Source: Monarcha castaneiventris obscurior (Eukaryota; Chordata; Aves; Passeriformes; Monarchidae). Taken from it: 64,000 nucleotides of DNA. The position numbers and the translations under genes are program-made. The DNA is taken from the NCBI GenBank assembly GCA_026261815.1, contig JAMPIT010000258.1, positions 10,097,501 through 10,161,500 of the forward strand. The letters run 5' to 3'. Positions 35,531 to 47,054 of this stretch are shown here, piece after piece (position 1 is the stretch's first letter; each line of letters opens with the position of its first letter). The notes below the pieces were generated by a model. The model saw nothing but the letters and a program-made list of their open reading frames with translations. It was not told the origin of the DNA and made no database searches.

Positions 35531-37629
35531 TTAAAGCAGTGTAGGCAGAGGGTATGTGAGAGCAAGGGTCTGACTCCCAGACCAGGCAGCAACCCCCTAC
35601 TCCCCTCCCTCTGGTGAATTTAGCTGTCCATTGGAGGTGAGTGTCTCTGGAGATAAAGGCAAGACTTAAGTTTGGTAAAAGGAGCTGCTTTGGTCAGGAG
35701 TTTAGGAACGACTTCAAAGACTTGGCCTCTGGACACTTGGAGCAGCAGGGGCTAGAACTATCCAAGTAATTATTTCATTTCAATGGGGCAGTTTAGAGGA
35801 ATGTTGGATCCAGGAAATTTTCCATAGCACAAAGCATCACAACTGAGTCCAAATAAATAATGAACCGAAGAGATTTCATGGTAGAGTAAGTAATCTTTTT
35901 TTTCCAACAGACCAGTTTTCTCCCAGAAAACACGGATTGAAGTAACTGGGAGCATTTACTAGGATGTATCAACATTATCCAAGCTTTTGCTGAGACGTTA
36001 TTAAAAATATTCATATGTGGGTTTTGCTCCTTGGGTTTTTTTTCCCCTTTTCCTTCTGACAGTATTGTTTTATTCCTGTTACACATTTATACTGCATTTG
36101 GTCCAAGCACTTGGCCTAAAACATGGAATCTCCTGAGCTGGGGGGAAACCAGGTGCTCTCTGGGTAAAGTATTTTTCCTTTGTGAAGTTTTGCTTCCCTG
36201 CCCACAGCAAAAATCAAATCATCAGTGATGACAGGCTTGTGCCAGGCCCTTTGCCTGTCATCCATCAGACTAAGAGCTAGTTCAGATTTTTCAGGAAAAA
36301 TCATGTTTCCCGGGGTTGTTCAGACTGGGCCAGGCACTCCTCCCCCTGCTCTAGTCTCTTATGTCCATCTTTTAAAGGCACAATTGAAAAATAATTGTCA
36401 AAACCCATTGTGGCTCCAGCTTAGGGCAGGGATCCTTGTTGTTCCTGATATTCAGTTTCACAAAGACATTTAGCTGGTTTAATAGGAATCTTAAAAGAGG
36501 GTGGGGATTATGCCTGTCGATGTAATGTACAGTATGAGGAAAGGAAACAGCCTGGTGTAATGGATGGTTTGGGCTGCTAGAATGATGTAATAATAAAACA
36601 AAAGAAAAGTCAAAGTGGTAAAGTGAAAAGAAATACACTGTTTTTATTTGGGAATATGTCATTAAACAACAACAACAAAAAAAAAATCCGAGCACAAAAT
36701 ATTTTGTCCCAACGTAGGTCAAAAGTCATATTTTTTGAAACCTCAGAATTTCCCAAGGGACACAAATTCCTGTGTTATTATTTTTGGCCAGCTGTCTTCC
36801 ATATGACTGCCCGTGAAAAGTATTTTATCTCAAGTTAAAATCCCACACATAAAAATGTCTCTCTGCCTTCCAGCAGGTGTGCTTGTCCTATGGGAAGATT
36901 TGCTTTATCAGCAATGTGTTCGTCCAGGAGAAATGCTTAATTTTAGATGTTTTTTCCATTTACACTTAGAGTTCAAGACACTTGAGCAGCGGCTCAGTAT
37001 TGGGTGGCCTGTGCAGGCGTCAGAACCCTTCGTTTATACACTGCAACCCTATTAGCTAAAATACTGGCAAAGAGATTTTGGTGAAGTGGTTTTTTTTTAA
37101 CGTCCCATTAAAAATGTTTAAAATGTTTAAAAATGTCCCATTTCACTGCTCTTGATGCCCTCACTTTGAAATACAGCTTTCCCATGACGACATAGCTGTA
37201 AAACACATTCAACTTTTTCTTTTTTTCTTTTTTTTTTTTTTTATACTAGTTGGCAATGGAGTTTTGCTATAGCTATTAAAATATAAAAAATAAACTGCAC
37301 CCAATTGCACAATATTTTTTACCAGGGTTAAGCCTGAATTTCTTTGTGGATGGCATTGGAATATCAAGATTAAGTATACGGTGCAAGCACAAGAGTTTTA
37401 TGACATACAATAATGTAGAAAAGCTTGTATTTCTTTAGCAAATTGACATCACTGTTTGCCCTTCTTTCTTTGTACTTCTTGGGTCTGATTTTTAGGAGCA
37501 AGAGTTGGAAAAAGCATGGTAGATGATTCAGTGCAGCTCCTTTTGAACCGAAATCACGTTGGCACCAATGGGACATTTCACAGAGCTGTAAGTGGCTGGT
37601 TTCATGGCTCCCACTGCTCCTCTCGGAAG

Positions 37630-37720
37630 GTGATCCCACAGTTTAATGCATCATAGCCTCAGGAAATTTCTCCTGATGTTCAGCCTATGTTTTCCTTTGG
37701 TCAAATATCTTGGGGAAATC
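37630..37720 (-). mobile_element. CR1-like LINE relic
   Basis: The minus strand translates to HRLNIRRNFLRL, which resembles the Phe-Arg-Leu-Asp-Ile-Arg-Lys-Asn-Phe segment near the C-terminus of CR1-family ORF2. Nucleotides GGAAATTTCTCCTGATGTTC likewise follow reversed CR1 copies. Only a short fragment is recognisable. Confidence 0.5.
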
Positions 37721-38499
37721 CTCTGCTGAGGGGTCATTTTATTTTGTGTTTCGGTGCTGATGCCTCCCTGACACATGTAGGTAGTTTTTCTGCTCATCCC
37801 ACCTGCAAAGTGGGAGCGAGGGGCAGAAGCTGGATTCACTGGGACCCACACAAAGGGGAAGAGCACTGCTATGCAGCCTGAGAAACACAGTTGTTTGTGT
37901 GTTTGGCATTTCACTGCATCTTCTTGCACTCTTGATTAAAGTGGGATTTTTTGGAGACGGGACCAGCCTGTCTGACTAGCTTTGTGTGCTCAGTCAATAT
38001 GAGGTCCAGCAGGGACCATTCTGTCCAACTCAGCAAAGCACAGACTAGAAGAATAAAATGCTCCCATGCATCAAACCCCAGAGGTTTGCTCAAATCCAAG
38101 CAGATCTCCTATGGAGACATCCCATCCTGATGTGAAATGTCCAAGGCTCCCTTGTCCTCTGTTAACACAGCCCAATCAATAGCCACTTTCTGATGTCCTG
38201 CAATGTTTTTCTAATGCACTTTATTTCCTAGCCTGCCAAGGGCTGTCCCTCTCACCTCTGTTTTAACTGGAAAAGGATTTCCACCCCATGGCCCTGATTC
38301 TGACTGAATTAATGGTTTTTGAACTGAATCAGCACATTTGAAGTTAAAACAGATCCCCACTGAGTCTGTACATTTTTATTACTGTGCAAGGAGTGCTTAG
38401 GAAAATAAAAGGAACGAGAAAGCCCTGAGAGTGGACCACCCTGTTGAGGGGGGAAATGTAGAAATCAAGCATGTTTATATGAGTGATATTTATAGGGTC

Positions 38500-38860
38500 A
38501 AGTGACATATACTGTACGAGGCCTTGGAGCCCAGCTCAGGAATACCACATACCAGTCTGGGCACTCATACTCAAGAAAATTTAATTGAAACTGAAGCAGG
38601 TGCAGAGGAGGTCTACTAAGATGGAGTGGGAAATGGAAAGATAAGGTGGTAAGGAGACACAAGAAAAAATGGCTCGTTTAGGCCACCAAAGCAAAGATGG
38701 CAAAAATGATTGGGATCTGAGAGCTGCCTATAAATATACCAGGAGAGGGAAAGAAACCAACAAATTAAATCAAAGGATCATTTTTCCAGAACAAATTAAA
38801 CTAGCTAGAAATACATTTTATCTGGGAAGTTTTTCCATCTATCAAGTAGAGAAAAGCTGA
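38500..38860 (+). mobile_element. CR1/L3-type LINE relic
   Basis: CCAGTCTGGGCACTCATACT, followed by a purine-rich stretch and a frame containing DLRAAYKYTRRG (about 38,717-38,752), corresponds in order to the ORF2 C-terminal region of CR1/L3 elements. There a 'gap-x-LWxxH' block precedes Asp-Leu-Ile-x-x-[Phe/Tyr]-x-Tyr-Leu. The relic is degenerate with frameshifts, in forward orientation. Confidence 0.5.
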
Positions 38861-41800
38861 AGAAGCCTTCAACTTGGGTTACCATGGGCAAGTAAAGAAA
38901 CATATTTGAAGATGGAGGTTGATGAATTGGGATGTTGGAGAGGAAATTATATTACAAGATGGAGGAGAATGGCTCAGTATCTGTGGGACTCCTTTTCTGA
39001 CCTATACTCCTACATGTGGATTGCTCTTATCATCCAAAATACCCGTTTGCCTTTTCTTTGCTAAGGACATCAGCACCTTTAAAATCTCCTGTCATTGTCA
39101 CCCAAGAGCTCAGTGCTGCATCTGCAAAGCTCATAGCCCCACAGAGCTGCTGTTGCTCCCAAATTCATCAAGGGGGTCACTGTCAAACAATGAGACACAC
39201 TTGCTCCCACGGGGTTTGGATGAGCTGCTTTCTTTCAAAACACCCTTTAATTGACAGCTAGAAATAGCTTTCCATGATGACAGGCTGTCATTAATATCAT
39301 TCACCAGAATGATACCCCAGTGATAGTGTATGTGTTTAGAGGAAAGGGAGAGAGAAATCCTCTGCAAACAAATGTTTCAACAGAATACATGAACTGAGCT
39401 GCGGTTTCAAGAATGACAACATGAATATAAAAATGTACGTTGTGAATATTAGTATTCCCTTAAATATGTACTCACGTTGGTTAATGAGTCCCACCGGTGG
39501 CGTTAGTAACTGAAGGATTTGGGTTGGCACGTTATTAACTTGTTAAGTAGAAAACAGTGATACAAAACTACTTGTCATGTGTATTATAAGACATTTAAAA
39601 GTTTCACTCAGCATAAGCAGCTGAACAATATGAAAGGAGTTGCTTTTAAAATGAGCTGATGTTTCTTTGTGCCATAACCATGTAAAATCCAATTGCTTTA
39701 AAAGGAGCTGTGCTCCACGGGCCCTTGGGAAGGCGGCACTGGGAGAAGGGCTGGGAAATGTCCCTCCTTCTCTGTGCTGACCCAGCAGCAGTCAGAGACC
39801 TGACAGTTAGTTGATCTTGGGTTAGGATGAGCTCAGCCTTTTCTTCTCGCAGAGGAACCCTTGCAGTTGCCACGTAGGGTCAGGGGGGTTTATTCTGTAT
39901 TTTCTGCCTTACTCTGCCCCACCAGTTTGCTACTTTCTAATCAAGCTCTGTCCATCCGTCGGCCCAGTGGTGGCTTAACATCTGTGCTGAATGAAATGAT
40001 GCTTTGTTAAGAAACTGTTGGGGTTTTAAAACAAAAATGTCAGGTAAATGTAGACCAGGTTGCTGCATCTGCTGGCAGCAGCAGAGGGATCCAGCCATAG
40101 GAGAGAAGGTCACAGCTGGAATCTTTGAGCTGATTTCCACCCAAGGTTTGAGGATAGTCCTTCACATAAATCAGGACAGAGCAGACACTGCCCCAGCATG
40201 GACTCTATTTCCTATGGGCTCCTTCTAGCAAAACCTCTAAAGTAGGACAAGCAATTAAGACACCAGAGCAACTCCTGAAACACACTTGCTCTTGGATAGA
40301 GTCGGTCCTGAGGCAATGGGGTCACAGGACTGACACGGGCTCTGCTACCTGGAATAAATAAGGTGACCCTAATGAGCAACTATCAGCCCTTTTGGCCACT
40401 CTTCCCTGCCTTCATGACCCAGTTTCTCAGCATTCCTCGCCCAGGGCCCCATGGCAATTGTCCGCCATGGGACAGAGTCCCTTGGGGAGGGGACATGCTC
40501 CCAGTGAGGATGCTACAGGAGCCATGTGCATTGGTGGGCATGCCACAGGATATCTATTGATCACCCTCATTTATTTTTCCAGAAGCCTGGAGTGAGCCAG
40601 ATTAATCTGTAGGTGACATTTTCAGTGGCCTGCAGTGTTCATTTGAGGCATGCACACCCACAGAAGACAGGCTCAGACATGAACAATACAGAAAGAGTGA
40701 CAATATTTCATAAAACATGGCTCTCTTCAAACTGGTTTGGGTGCTGATAGCTGTGCTGGAAAAAATGCCCTCTTTGAAAGTGCAGTTGCTGAAGGGAATC
40801 TCTTTGCTGTCCTGCAGTTTTTGGTGGACACCTTGTACAGGTCTCACAAGGGTCATGGAGGCTGGCAGAAGCCAAGGTGTGGCCCCTGGTAACTGCAGAT
40901 AACTCAGCTGGGAAAAGGGGCTTCCCCAAAAAACTGGGCAGGAGGAAATCTGCCTGCTGTACTGCCTGGGAAACCTGGGAAACAGCATGAGGCTTGGCTG
41001 ATGAAAAAAGGATATGCACACATTTATGAGCCATTCACTGTTTGTCTGGACCAAGGAATTACTTTTTACTGCAAGATGCAGAGGTCAGCAGAGGAAAGGC
41101 CTCTTCTCTTTCATCCTCTTAGAAACACAGGCAGGCTGTGAGCCCTAAATTTCAAGCTTTGGGGTTGTAGTATAATTTCAGCCAGTTTCACTCCCTGCTA
41201 AGGGAGGGCCAGGGACAGATTGCTAAAGGAACACCACAGTGCAAAGGCCTTTAATTCACGCTCCTGGGCTCCTGGCAAACCATACATCAGTCACCAAAGA
41301 CTTGACAAATCACAGCGATATAGCTAAGCTTAGAAGTAAAATTTCACATTATCCTTGCTTATGTGGGTGGGAGGCTGAGAGATGCCAAATCTAGGAGGGC
41401 TTAAAGGAACTCTTTCTATTATTAAATGGTTTGCTGTTGGTATTTTTATAGCTCTGACATGCTACTTTCATGGTTCAGGCCTCCCAGGTTCCAGGCTGCA
41501 TACAAACAGAGGAAAGGATAAATCCAGACTGAAGAGCCAACAACTCAATTAAAGGCAGGAGAACCAGGCAGATTCAGTCATGCAGCCAGCCCACTTTGCA
41601 TGGACCATCAGTCAGTGATCTCTGCACTCTGGTGCTTATCTTTGTCCAGTATTTTAAGGCATGGAGCCAGAGAAAGGCTTAAGGGATGATTTAAAGAGGA
41701 CAGCAAGATGGCAGGTAGGACTGCTCCTACCTGCAGGCAAAGGATGGGTGAGGTGGCCTCTAGAATTCCTCACAGTCCTGTGTGCACGAGTCAGTGCTCT

Positions 41801-42010
41801 GAGTTTGCTCCTTACACATACGAGGAGTATCAGGGCTGTGCAAAAGAGCTGCTGGCTTGAAATGTGGAGGCATGAGTTGATGTGAGGAACAAGGAAGGAA
41901 GCAATGCAGGGAATGACCCAAGCTAGAACACTTGTCATTGCAGCCGAGATTCCAAGAGTTGTGGCTGTGTCAGTAGGCTAAAGATTAGGTATCACTGCAG
42001 GTAAGTTCAG

Positions 42011-42200
42011 AGAATCACAGAATTGTTAGGGTTTGAAACGATCTCTGGAGATCATCCAGCTCAATCCCCTTGCTAAGGCAGGGTCGCCAGAGCAGGTGAC
42101 ACAGGAATGCTTCCAGGTGGGTTTTGAGTCTCTCCAGAGAGGGAGAATCCATGAGCTCCCTGGGCAGCCTGTTCCAGTGCTCCTTGCCATGGTGGTAGCT
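42011..42200 (-). mobile_element. CR1 LINE 3' end next to the ERI3 promoter
   Basis: AGAATCACAGAATTGTTAGG is the reversed CR1 terminal repeat. It is followed by the expected 'gatctctggagatcatccag' block, a CAGGAATGCTTCCAGG block and CTGGGCAGCCTGTTCCAGTG, all in the correct order. The element is inverted with respect to ERI3 and lies about 300 bases before its CpG island. It is the clearest CR1 copy of the window and strong evidence for an avian or reptilian genome. Confidence 0.92.
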
Positions 42201-42623
42201 ACTGTCCCCTGCCCAGCTGGCAGGGATGGGGGGCTCAGAACCCTTGCAGGGTGTGACAGCCAGTGAGATTTGGCATGTCCTGGCTCAGGATGCCAGCCAT
42301 GTGAGTGCAGAGGACGTGCCACAGCTCACGGGTGTCTAGCAAAGACCAGGCGCGGTCAGACACAGGTTTAGGATAGGGGAGATGAGTGAGCACAGAAGGA
42401 TGGAGGCGTCAGGGGTCGGGGGGAGGTGTCCTGGGGACACGGTGGGATGGCCCTTGAGAACACAAGGCAGGCAAGCGGTGGCCCCGGAGTAGGCGAGGAG
42501 CAGGGTCGGTGGGAAGAGGATGAGGTTCCGCCGGGCACGGAGGAGCGGGGATCGGCGCCCGGGGGCCCGGCGGGGCCGGCGCGGCGTCGAGGAGAAGCCA
42601 CGCGGCGGAGCCGGCCGGCCGGA

Positions 42624-42642
42624 ACTACAGTGCCCAGCGTGC
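42624..42642 (+). promoter_or_regulatory. ZNF143/THAP11 site at ERI3 promoter
   Basis: ACTACAGTGCCCAGCGTGC matches the 19-base promoter motif ACTACAATTCCCAGCATGC at 16 positions and keeps its conserved parts (ACTACA, CCCAG, TGC). It points into ERI3 and lies about 140 bases upstream of the exon 1 donor, the usual place for this motif relative to a start site. Confidence 0.85.
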
Positions 42643-42664
42643 CCCGCGGCGCGGCGCGCGGCAG

Positions 42665-42708
42665 GCGCCTGCGCGAGGGGGCGCGGCGGGTCGGAAGCCC
42701 CGCCCCCG
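42665..42708 (+). promoter_or_regulatory. NRF1-like, ETS and Sp1 motif cluster
   Basis: GCGCCTGCGC at 42,665-42,674 differs by one base from the NRF1 palindrome GCGCATGCGC. CGGAAG at 42,692-42,697 is an ETS core, and CCCCGCCCCC at about 42,699-42,708 is a GC box. This is a typical housekeeping CpG promoter set, placed between the ZNF143 site and the donor. Confidence 0.6.
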
Positions 42709-42782
42709 GCGGCGGCGGGCGGCGCTGCGGTTGGGCGGCGGCGCTGCCGCTCAGCGCGGGGTCGGGGGTCAGAGTGCGGGCG
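42690..42782 (+). other. ERI3: ERI3 exon 1 (5' leader)
   Basis: The 3' edge is the donor GCG|GTGAGTGG (last base 42,782). The 5' edge is nominal, inferred from the ZNF143 site about 50-60 bases upstream. No ATG exists in it. When joined to the acceptor at 52,261, the frame that continues into ERI3 is open across the junction (a Gly/Ala-rich reading from at least 42,731), but it has no AUG. In human the N-terminal part is encoded upstream of this junction, so the bird leader appears to differ. Confidence 0.65.
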
Positions 42783-43339
42783 GTGAGTGGCGGTGCCGGG
42801 CACTCGTGGTGCGGAGTGCGGGGCGCGGGGCCCGGCCGGGCCGGGGCGGCCCCGCCGCGGGGGTGGTGCGGGAGGCGGGCGGCGGCTCGGCCCGGCCCTG
42901 CGGGGGTCGGCCGGCGCGGGGGGCCCCGCAGGCCTGGCGGAGACGTGGGGCCGCCGTGGCCCGGGGCGGGGGGTGAAGGCCCGGCGCGGAGCGGGGACGC
43001 GGCCCGGCCCCCGCGGCGGCGGGGCTCGAAGCGGGGGCGTGGGGCGGCGGGCAGGGCTGCGGGCCGGGCGGGGCGGGGCGGGGGTGCCGGCGGGGACCGG
43101 GGGCGGCCCCGGGCCGAGGGGAGGGCGCGGGGTGGCGGCGCCTCGTCCGCTCGACGCCCGAGTTGCCGGGCCCTCCGCTCCCCGGCGCGGCCGTGACGGC
43201 AGGTCTGGAGGGTGGCGCTGGCAGCAGTCCCCCACATCCCAGCTGGAGCGGGATCAGTTGCTTTCCGGGCTCGAGGAAGGGAAAACAGCCTGTCTGCCCA
43301 GGGGGTGGGCACGGACTGAGCTGGAGGCAGCAGCAGCAG

Positions 43340-43386
43340 CAGCAAGGAATTTTTATGTTTTGGGATGTGGAGGTTCATAGGTGGAG
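43340..43386 (+). other. ERI3: Candidate alternative ERI3 5' exon end
   Basis: A donor-like GTGGAG|GTAATGAGG follows 43,386. Reading back in the phase required by the ERI3 coding exon gives an ATG at 43,365 (G at -3) and the residues MWRFIGG before the junction, which then continues into VSDASGC. Another ATG at 43,355 lies out of frame just before it. The segment follows a short CAG repeat. This is an inference from phase and motif only; transcript evidence is needed. Confidence 0.22.
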
Positions 43387-46300
43387 GTAATGAGGGAGTA
43401 GGAGGTTTGATTTTTTTATTTTCCTTTTTTTTTTTTTACCCTGTGAGATTGAACAGATCACCTGTCTCAGATCTTGAGAGTGAAGTAAACTTGAGAAAGC
43501 TTAGGAGTACAGTCTGTTTACTTGTTTCCTGAGTGGCAACAGGAATTTCTTCTCCTTTTGTTTTCTTGTTGCTATGCTGTTACAGGTGTTTCTTCCAAAC
43601 TGAGATGTATGAAGAGGTGTTGTCATTTACTGCTTATGTTTTGTCTTTTACAAGTCCTGTGTCTGGTGGATTTACGTGGTCATTGCTGGCCTGTTTGCTA
43701 TTAAGTGTAACATTTGTTTTGCTACTTCTTTACTTATCTAGTTTCTTTATTGAGCTTTTGGTTCCAGAGATGGTGGATTGACAGCTGCCATTTAGTCCGA
43801 ACTCTTAATATTCTTTCAGCTGTGATGCAAGGGACCAGCAGGTTTTCTAATATGGTAATGCTTGCACTGTGCCTCAGGAAGGATGAGGTGCACAGGGCTC
43901 CAGGAAAGTACATCTCCAAAGCACTTGTCCCATCAGATGCTGTTGACAGCTGTTTGAGGCTTTTACTTTTTTTTTTACTTGATTTCTTTCTACTGATAGC
44001 TTGAATTTGTTTTGTCCTGTAGTGTCTTTTTGCAACATTGTAGCATCTTATATCACATGATATTAAAGTTGACATTTGAACTTTTATCCAACAAGGAATC
44101 ATTCTGAAATTCGGTAGTATGTTAGAAGTCCAGTTGGTTAGCCCTCACTGTGTAGGCTTGGGAAATTTGATCTCAGATGGTGTTTTTTATTTCAGATATT
44201 TTTGCTTCCATTTTGAAGCACTGAATTCTGCCCTCTGCAACTGAATTTTCATGTTAATTTACAGTGTGGACTAAATGCTTATTTTGTTTCAAAGAGTGGC
44301 CCTGTGGCCCTTTTATGCGTCTTGTTTGTCTCAAACTTTGGGTTGCTCTACATGAACAGTGTGTTGGGGTTGTTTTTTTTTTTTTTTGTGAAGTTAGTGT
44401 GTCTAGACAGATTTGAGTTTTACCAAAATCCAAAAGAAGAAAATTATTAAAGAATTTTAAAAAATGCCTGTGTGCTTGATGCTAAATAAAGAAGATCATG
44501 GATTGAATATACACTGATAGGACCTAAAGTTTCTGCTCTGCACTTGAGAGATACTTCAGTTTGCTTTCTTTAGAAGGCTCAATTGTAGCTGGTTTGGTGC
44601 TTATCTTGTTTTGATTCTGTTAACTTTGGTAGGCCTTGATTTGATTTTTTTTTTTTTTTTATCCCATTAAAATTTGGAAGTAGCGTTCTGGAAGATACTA
44701 AAATGTGTGAAGTATTTGCACTTCACCCTGTCCCTGTGTCAGTCCTGTGGCCACCTGCAGTGAAGGTGCAGGTATGGTGACATCCAGGTAGATGGTGCAG
44801 GACTGCCCACTGTGCCTGGGCTTACAGGAGAGCATGGAAGGCTGTAAGCAACTGTGCTTTTGTCACAAGTCTGTCCTTGGAGCTGAAGCAGGTGTTTTTG
44901 CTAGAAATGGTCCTGCTGAGGCTCCTGGTGTTTCACTCTAGCAGTGATGAGCTAACATACCAGTATGGTGCCATGGCAAGCAGGGGAGTGAGGGAAGAAC
45001 TGGACAACTGTTGAAACATAACCTGGAGCAGAAGTGCTGGCTGTGCTAGGGACTATTTGGACCATTTCCCTTCCCAAAGAGAGGTGATCTCTGCTGGCCA
45101 GAGGCCAGCTGAAAAGTTATGTTCTCTCTAGATATGTTGGGCAGGTGTTCTCTTCCAAACAAAAAAATGTTTTTAAAAATTTCATCTATATTTGTTACAA
45201 TATTTTTTTTTTATTTTTCTGTGGTTGAGTATTAGGGTCAACATCTTCCCTGGCAGATTTTCTGGGCTGAGACTGGGTTGTGTGGAAACCATGCCCCATT
45301 GTAGCTGCTACCCTGCTTGGAGCCTTTGCCAGTGTATCAGGACAGAGCTTTTCCAGAGTTCTGGCTTTCTTTTAACACTTTCAAGTTCATTTTTGAAGAT
45401 CAAAAATTATCAATGTATTGAGCAATGCCAGTCTTGTCTCCCCGAATCCAGGCAGAGATTCATTTGGCACTCAGGTGTTAATCTTCATTTTTCAGATAAC
45501 AAAGGTGTGCAGCTGTATAAGTGGTTTGAACAACTGTGGCATTCATGTGTATGAAAATGAAGTAATTATGCATGCCAGATTCCATTAAACAAAGGGTGGC
45601 CTACTATGTCTCCTTTCCACTAAATTAGGCCAACATGCAATAGTAGCTTTTACTGACTAGGTGCGTAGTAGCTACAAATCTCTGGCTCTTGGCACTGGGA
45701 GCTGTGCTGAGGATTGAGAGCACTGAAGTGCCATAAATTTCAGAACTTGTCTCAAAGACCAGGGCTGGGAAAGTTTGAATGAAAACTAAGACATGTTATT
45801 TTTTGACAGCGAATTGATTGACCATTGGAACGAGCTGTTCTGAAGGTACTGAGGAACCTCCATTCTTCATGCTGCAATTCAAGGCCAGAAACTTTTCTGA
45901 AAGATGTTAAGCCTTTGGGCTCGACTAAGGAAATGGAAACTTTAGGGCCAGCATTACATGAGGTTGAGACAGGATGGTCTGATGGGCTTTGTGAATTAAA
46001 GTTTAATGTGTCTACACTGCTAGAGCCAAGATGACTTCTCCACTCTCTGCAAAGTGCCACATCATCCCAGGTGTCTCTGTCTTGGTCTGAGTATGTGGTT
46101 TGGTGAGAGGCTGAGCTGACCAACAGCTTCCAGAGGCTTATGTCACTCCTGCCTCTGCCAGTGTGGGCCCATCCTCTTCTTTGAGCTTTGGTATTCGTCC
46201 AGTCTGGCCCTGAGCTAATTCGTCTCACTAAACCAGCCGGAAACTATCTTGTTTTAATTGTGTTTTATTCTGGCTGTGTTAGTCCTTTTATAGGTTCCTG

Positions 46301-47012
46301 TGGTTGATTCAGCTCACAGAAGGGCCAGACAGGCTCAGGAACTGGTGTAACGTAATCAGTAGGAGAATAAGACTGAGAGGGAAGGACAGGTCTGCCTCCT
46401 TTTGGCCTCCCAGAACTATTGGCTTGGTTAACCTCATTCTGTGTAGTTTCACACTGGTGCATTTTCTAACAGCTCCCAGGCAGAGGCAGGAGGCTGGACT
46501 AGAGGATTTTTTGTCTGATCTTGTGCAACTGTTCTTTTCCTTAATAGCAAATCTGTTCTTCCTCTTCAGCTTTTGCTGTATGTGTCCCTGTATTGCTTCT
46601 TTGTTTTAATTTTTGTTCTTTCCTTTCTCTACGTTTCTTCTAAGTGACCAGTCCTTTGCTGTGTGGAACTTCTTCAGACTCCAGCTTAGACCCGTTTGCT
46701 CATCTGCAGTTACTCTTGGAGAAGGTTTAAAAATACACAGCAAAGCCTGTCTTAGGAGACCAGTCAAGGAGCTGACGAAAGTGGGTTGCCTAGCAGAGGT
46801 GGCCTAATAAAATTGGAGTGGAATTGTGCTGTGCATCTTGGGGACGGCTTCTGGGTGGTCTGTTCAGACAAGTTCATGTCCTGCTGGTGTGGAGTCTCAT
46901 GTGGGTTTCACTGTGTTGTCAAGTGAACTGAGATGTGTTTGTTTCCCAGCCTTGTAGGGTGCCATAGCTCCAGCAAGTGCTTCCCTAAGTAATCAGCGCC
47001 TCCGGCCTCGCA

Positions 47013-47054
47013 CATTGTGATCTCACAAGCCATCGCGTCTGTGATGTCACAATG
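47013..47054. repeat. Imperfect inverted repeat (hairpin)
   Basis: Arms CATTGTGATCTCACA and TGTGATGTCACAATG are reverse complements at 13 of 15 positions, separated by 12 bases containing CGCG. The right arm includes TGATGTCA, one base from the CRE palindrome. CpGs are retained in and near it. It may be a relic of a palindromic DNA transposon, a conserved hairpin element or a factor-binding pair. Confidence 0.7.

Larger units (their letters stand above)
23640..42010. other. Intergenic region between RNF220 and ERI3
   Basis: About 18 kb between the two divergent promoters. No open frame here resembles a known protein, and no RNA gene is recognised. It contains an isolated CpG-rich patch (26,580-26,830), a CAT microsatellite, MIR-like and CR1/L3-like relics and a homopurine tract, each listed separately. 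The stretches 23,640-26,570, 28,150-33,700 and 38,900-42,000 look like unconstrained, moderately AT-rich DNA. A strong plus-strand donor-like CAG|GTAAGT occurs at 41,998-42,006 just before the CR1 copy, without a recognisable exon. Confidence 0.7.
42480..43260 (+). promoter_or_regulatory. ERI3: CpG-island promoter of ERI3
   Basis: About 780 bases are extremely GC- and CpG-rich, with a ZNF143 site, NRF1-like, ETS and Sp1 motifs clustered at 42,624-42,708 and a GTGAGT donor at 42,783. The downstream half is G-rich on the plus strand. No TATA box is seen. There is no ATG on the plus strand between the motif cluster and 43,340, so long frames reported across the island depend on alternative start codons and are not genes. 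Confidence 0.85.

Noticed and set aside
41998..42006. A perfect CAG|GTAAGT donor upstream of ERI3.
   Set aside because: No exon, promoter or open frame can be linked to it, and it borders the CR1 copy. Isolated donor matches are frequent by chance.
42336..43390. Very long frames (up to 336 codons) on both strands across the ERI3 CpG island.
   Set aside because: GC-rich DNA lacks stop codons. The plus-strand frames have no ATG in the relevant part, and the translations are Pro/Arg/Gly/Ala-rich with no domain.
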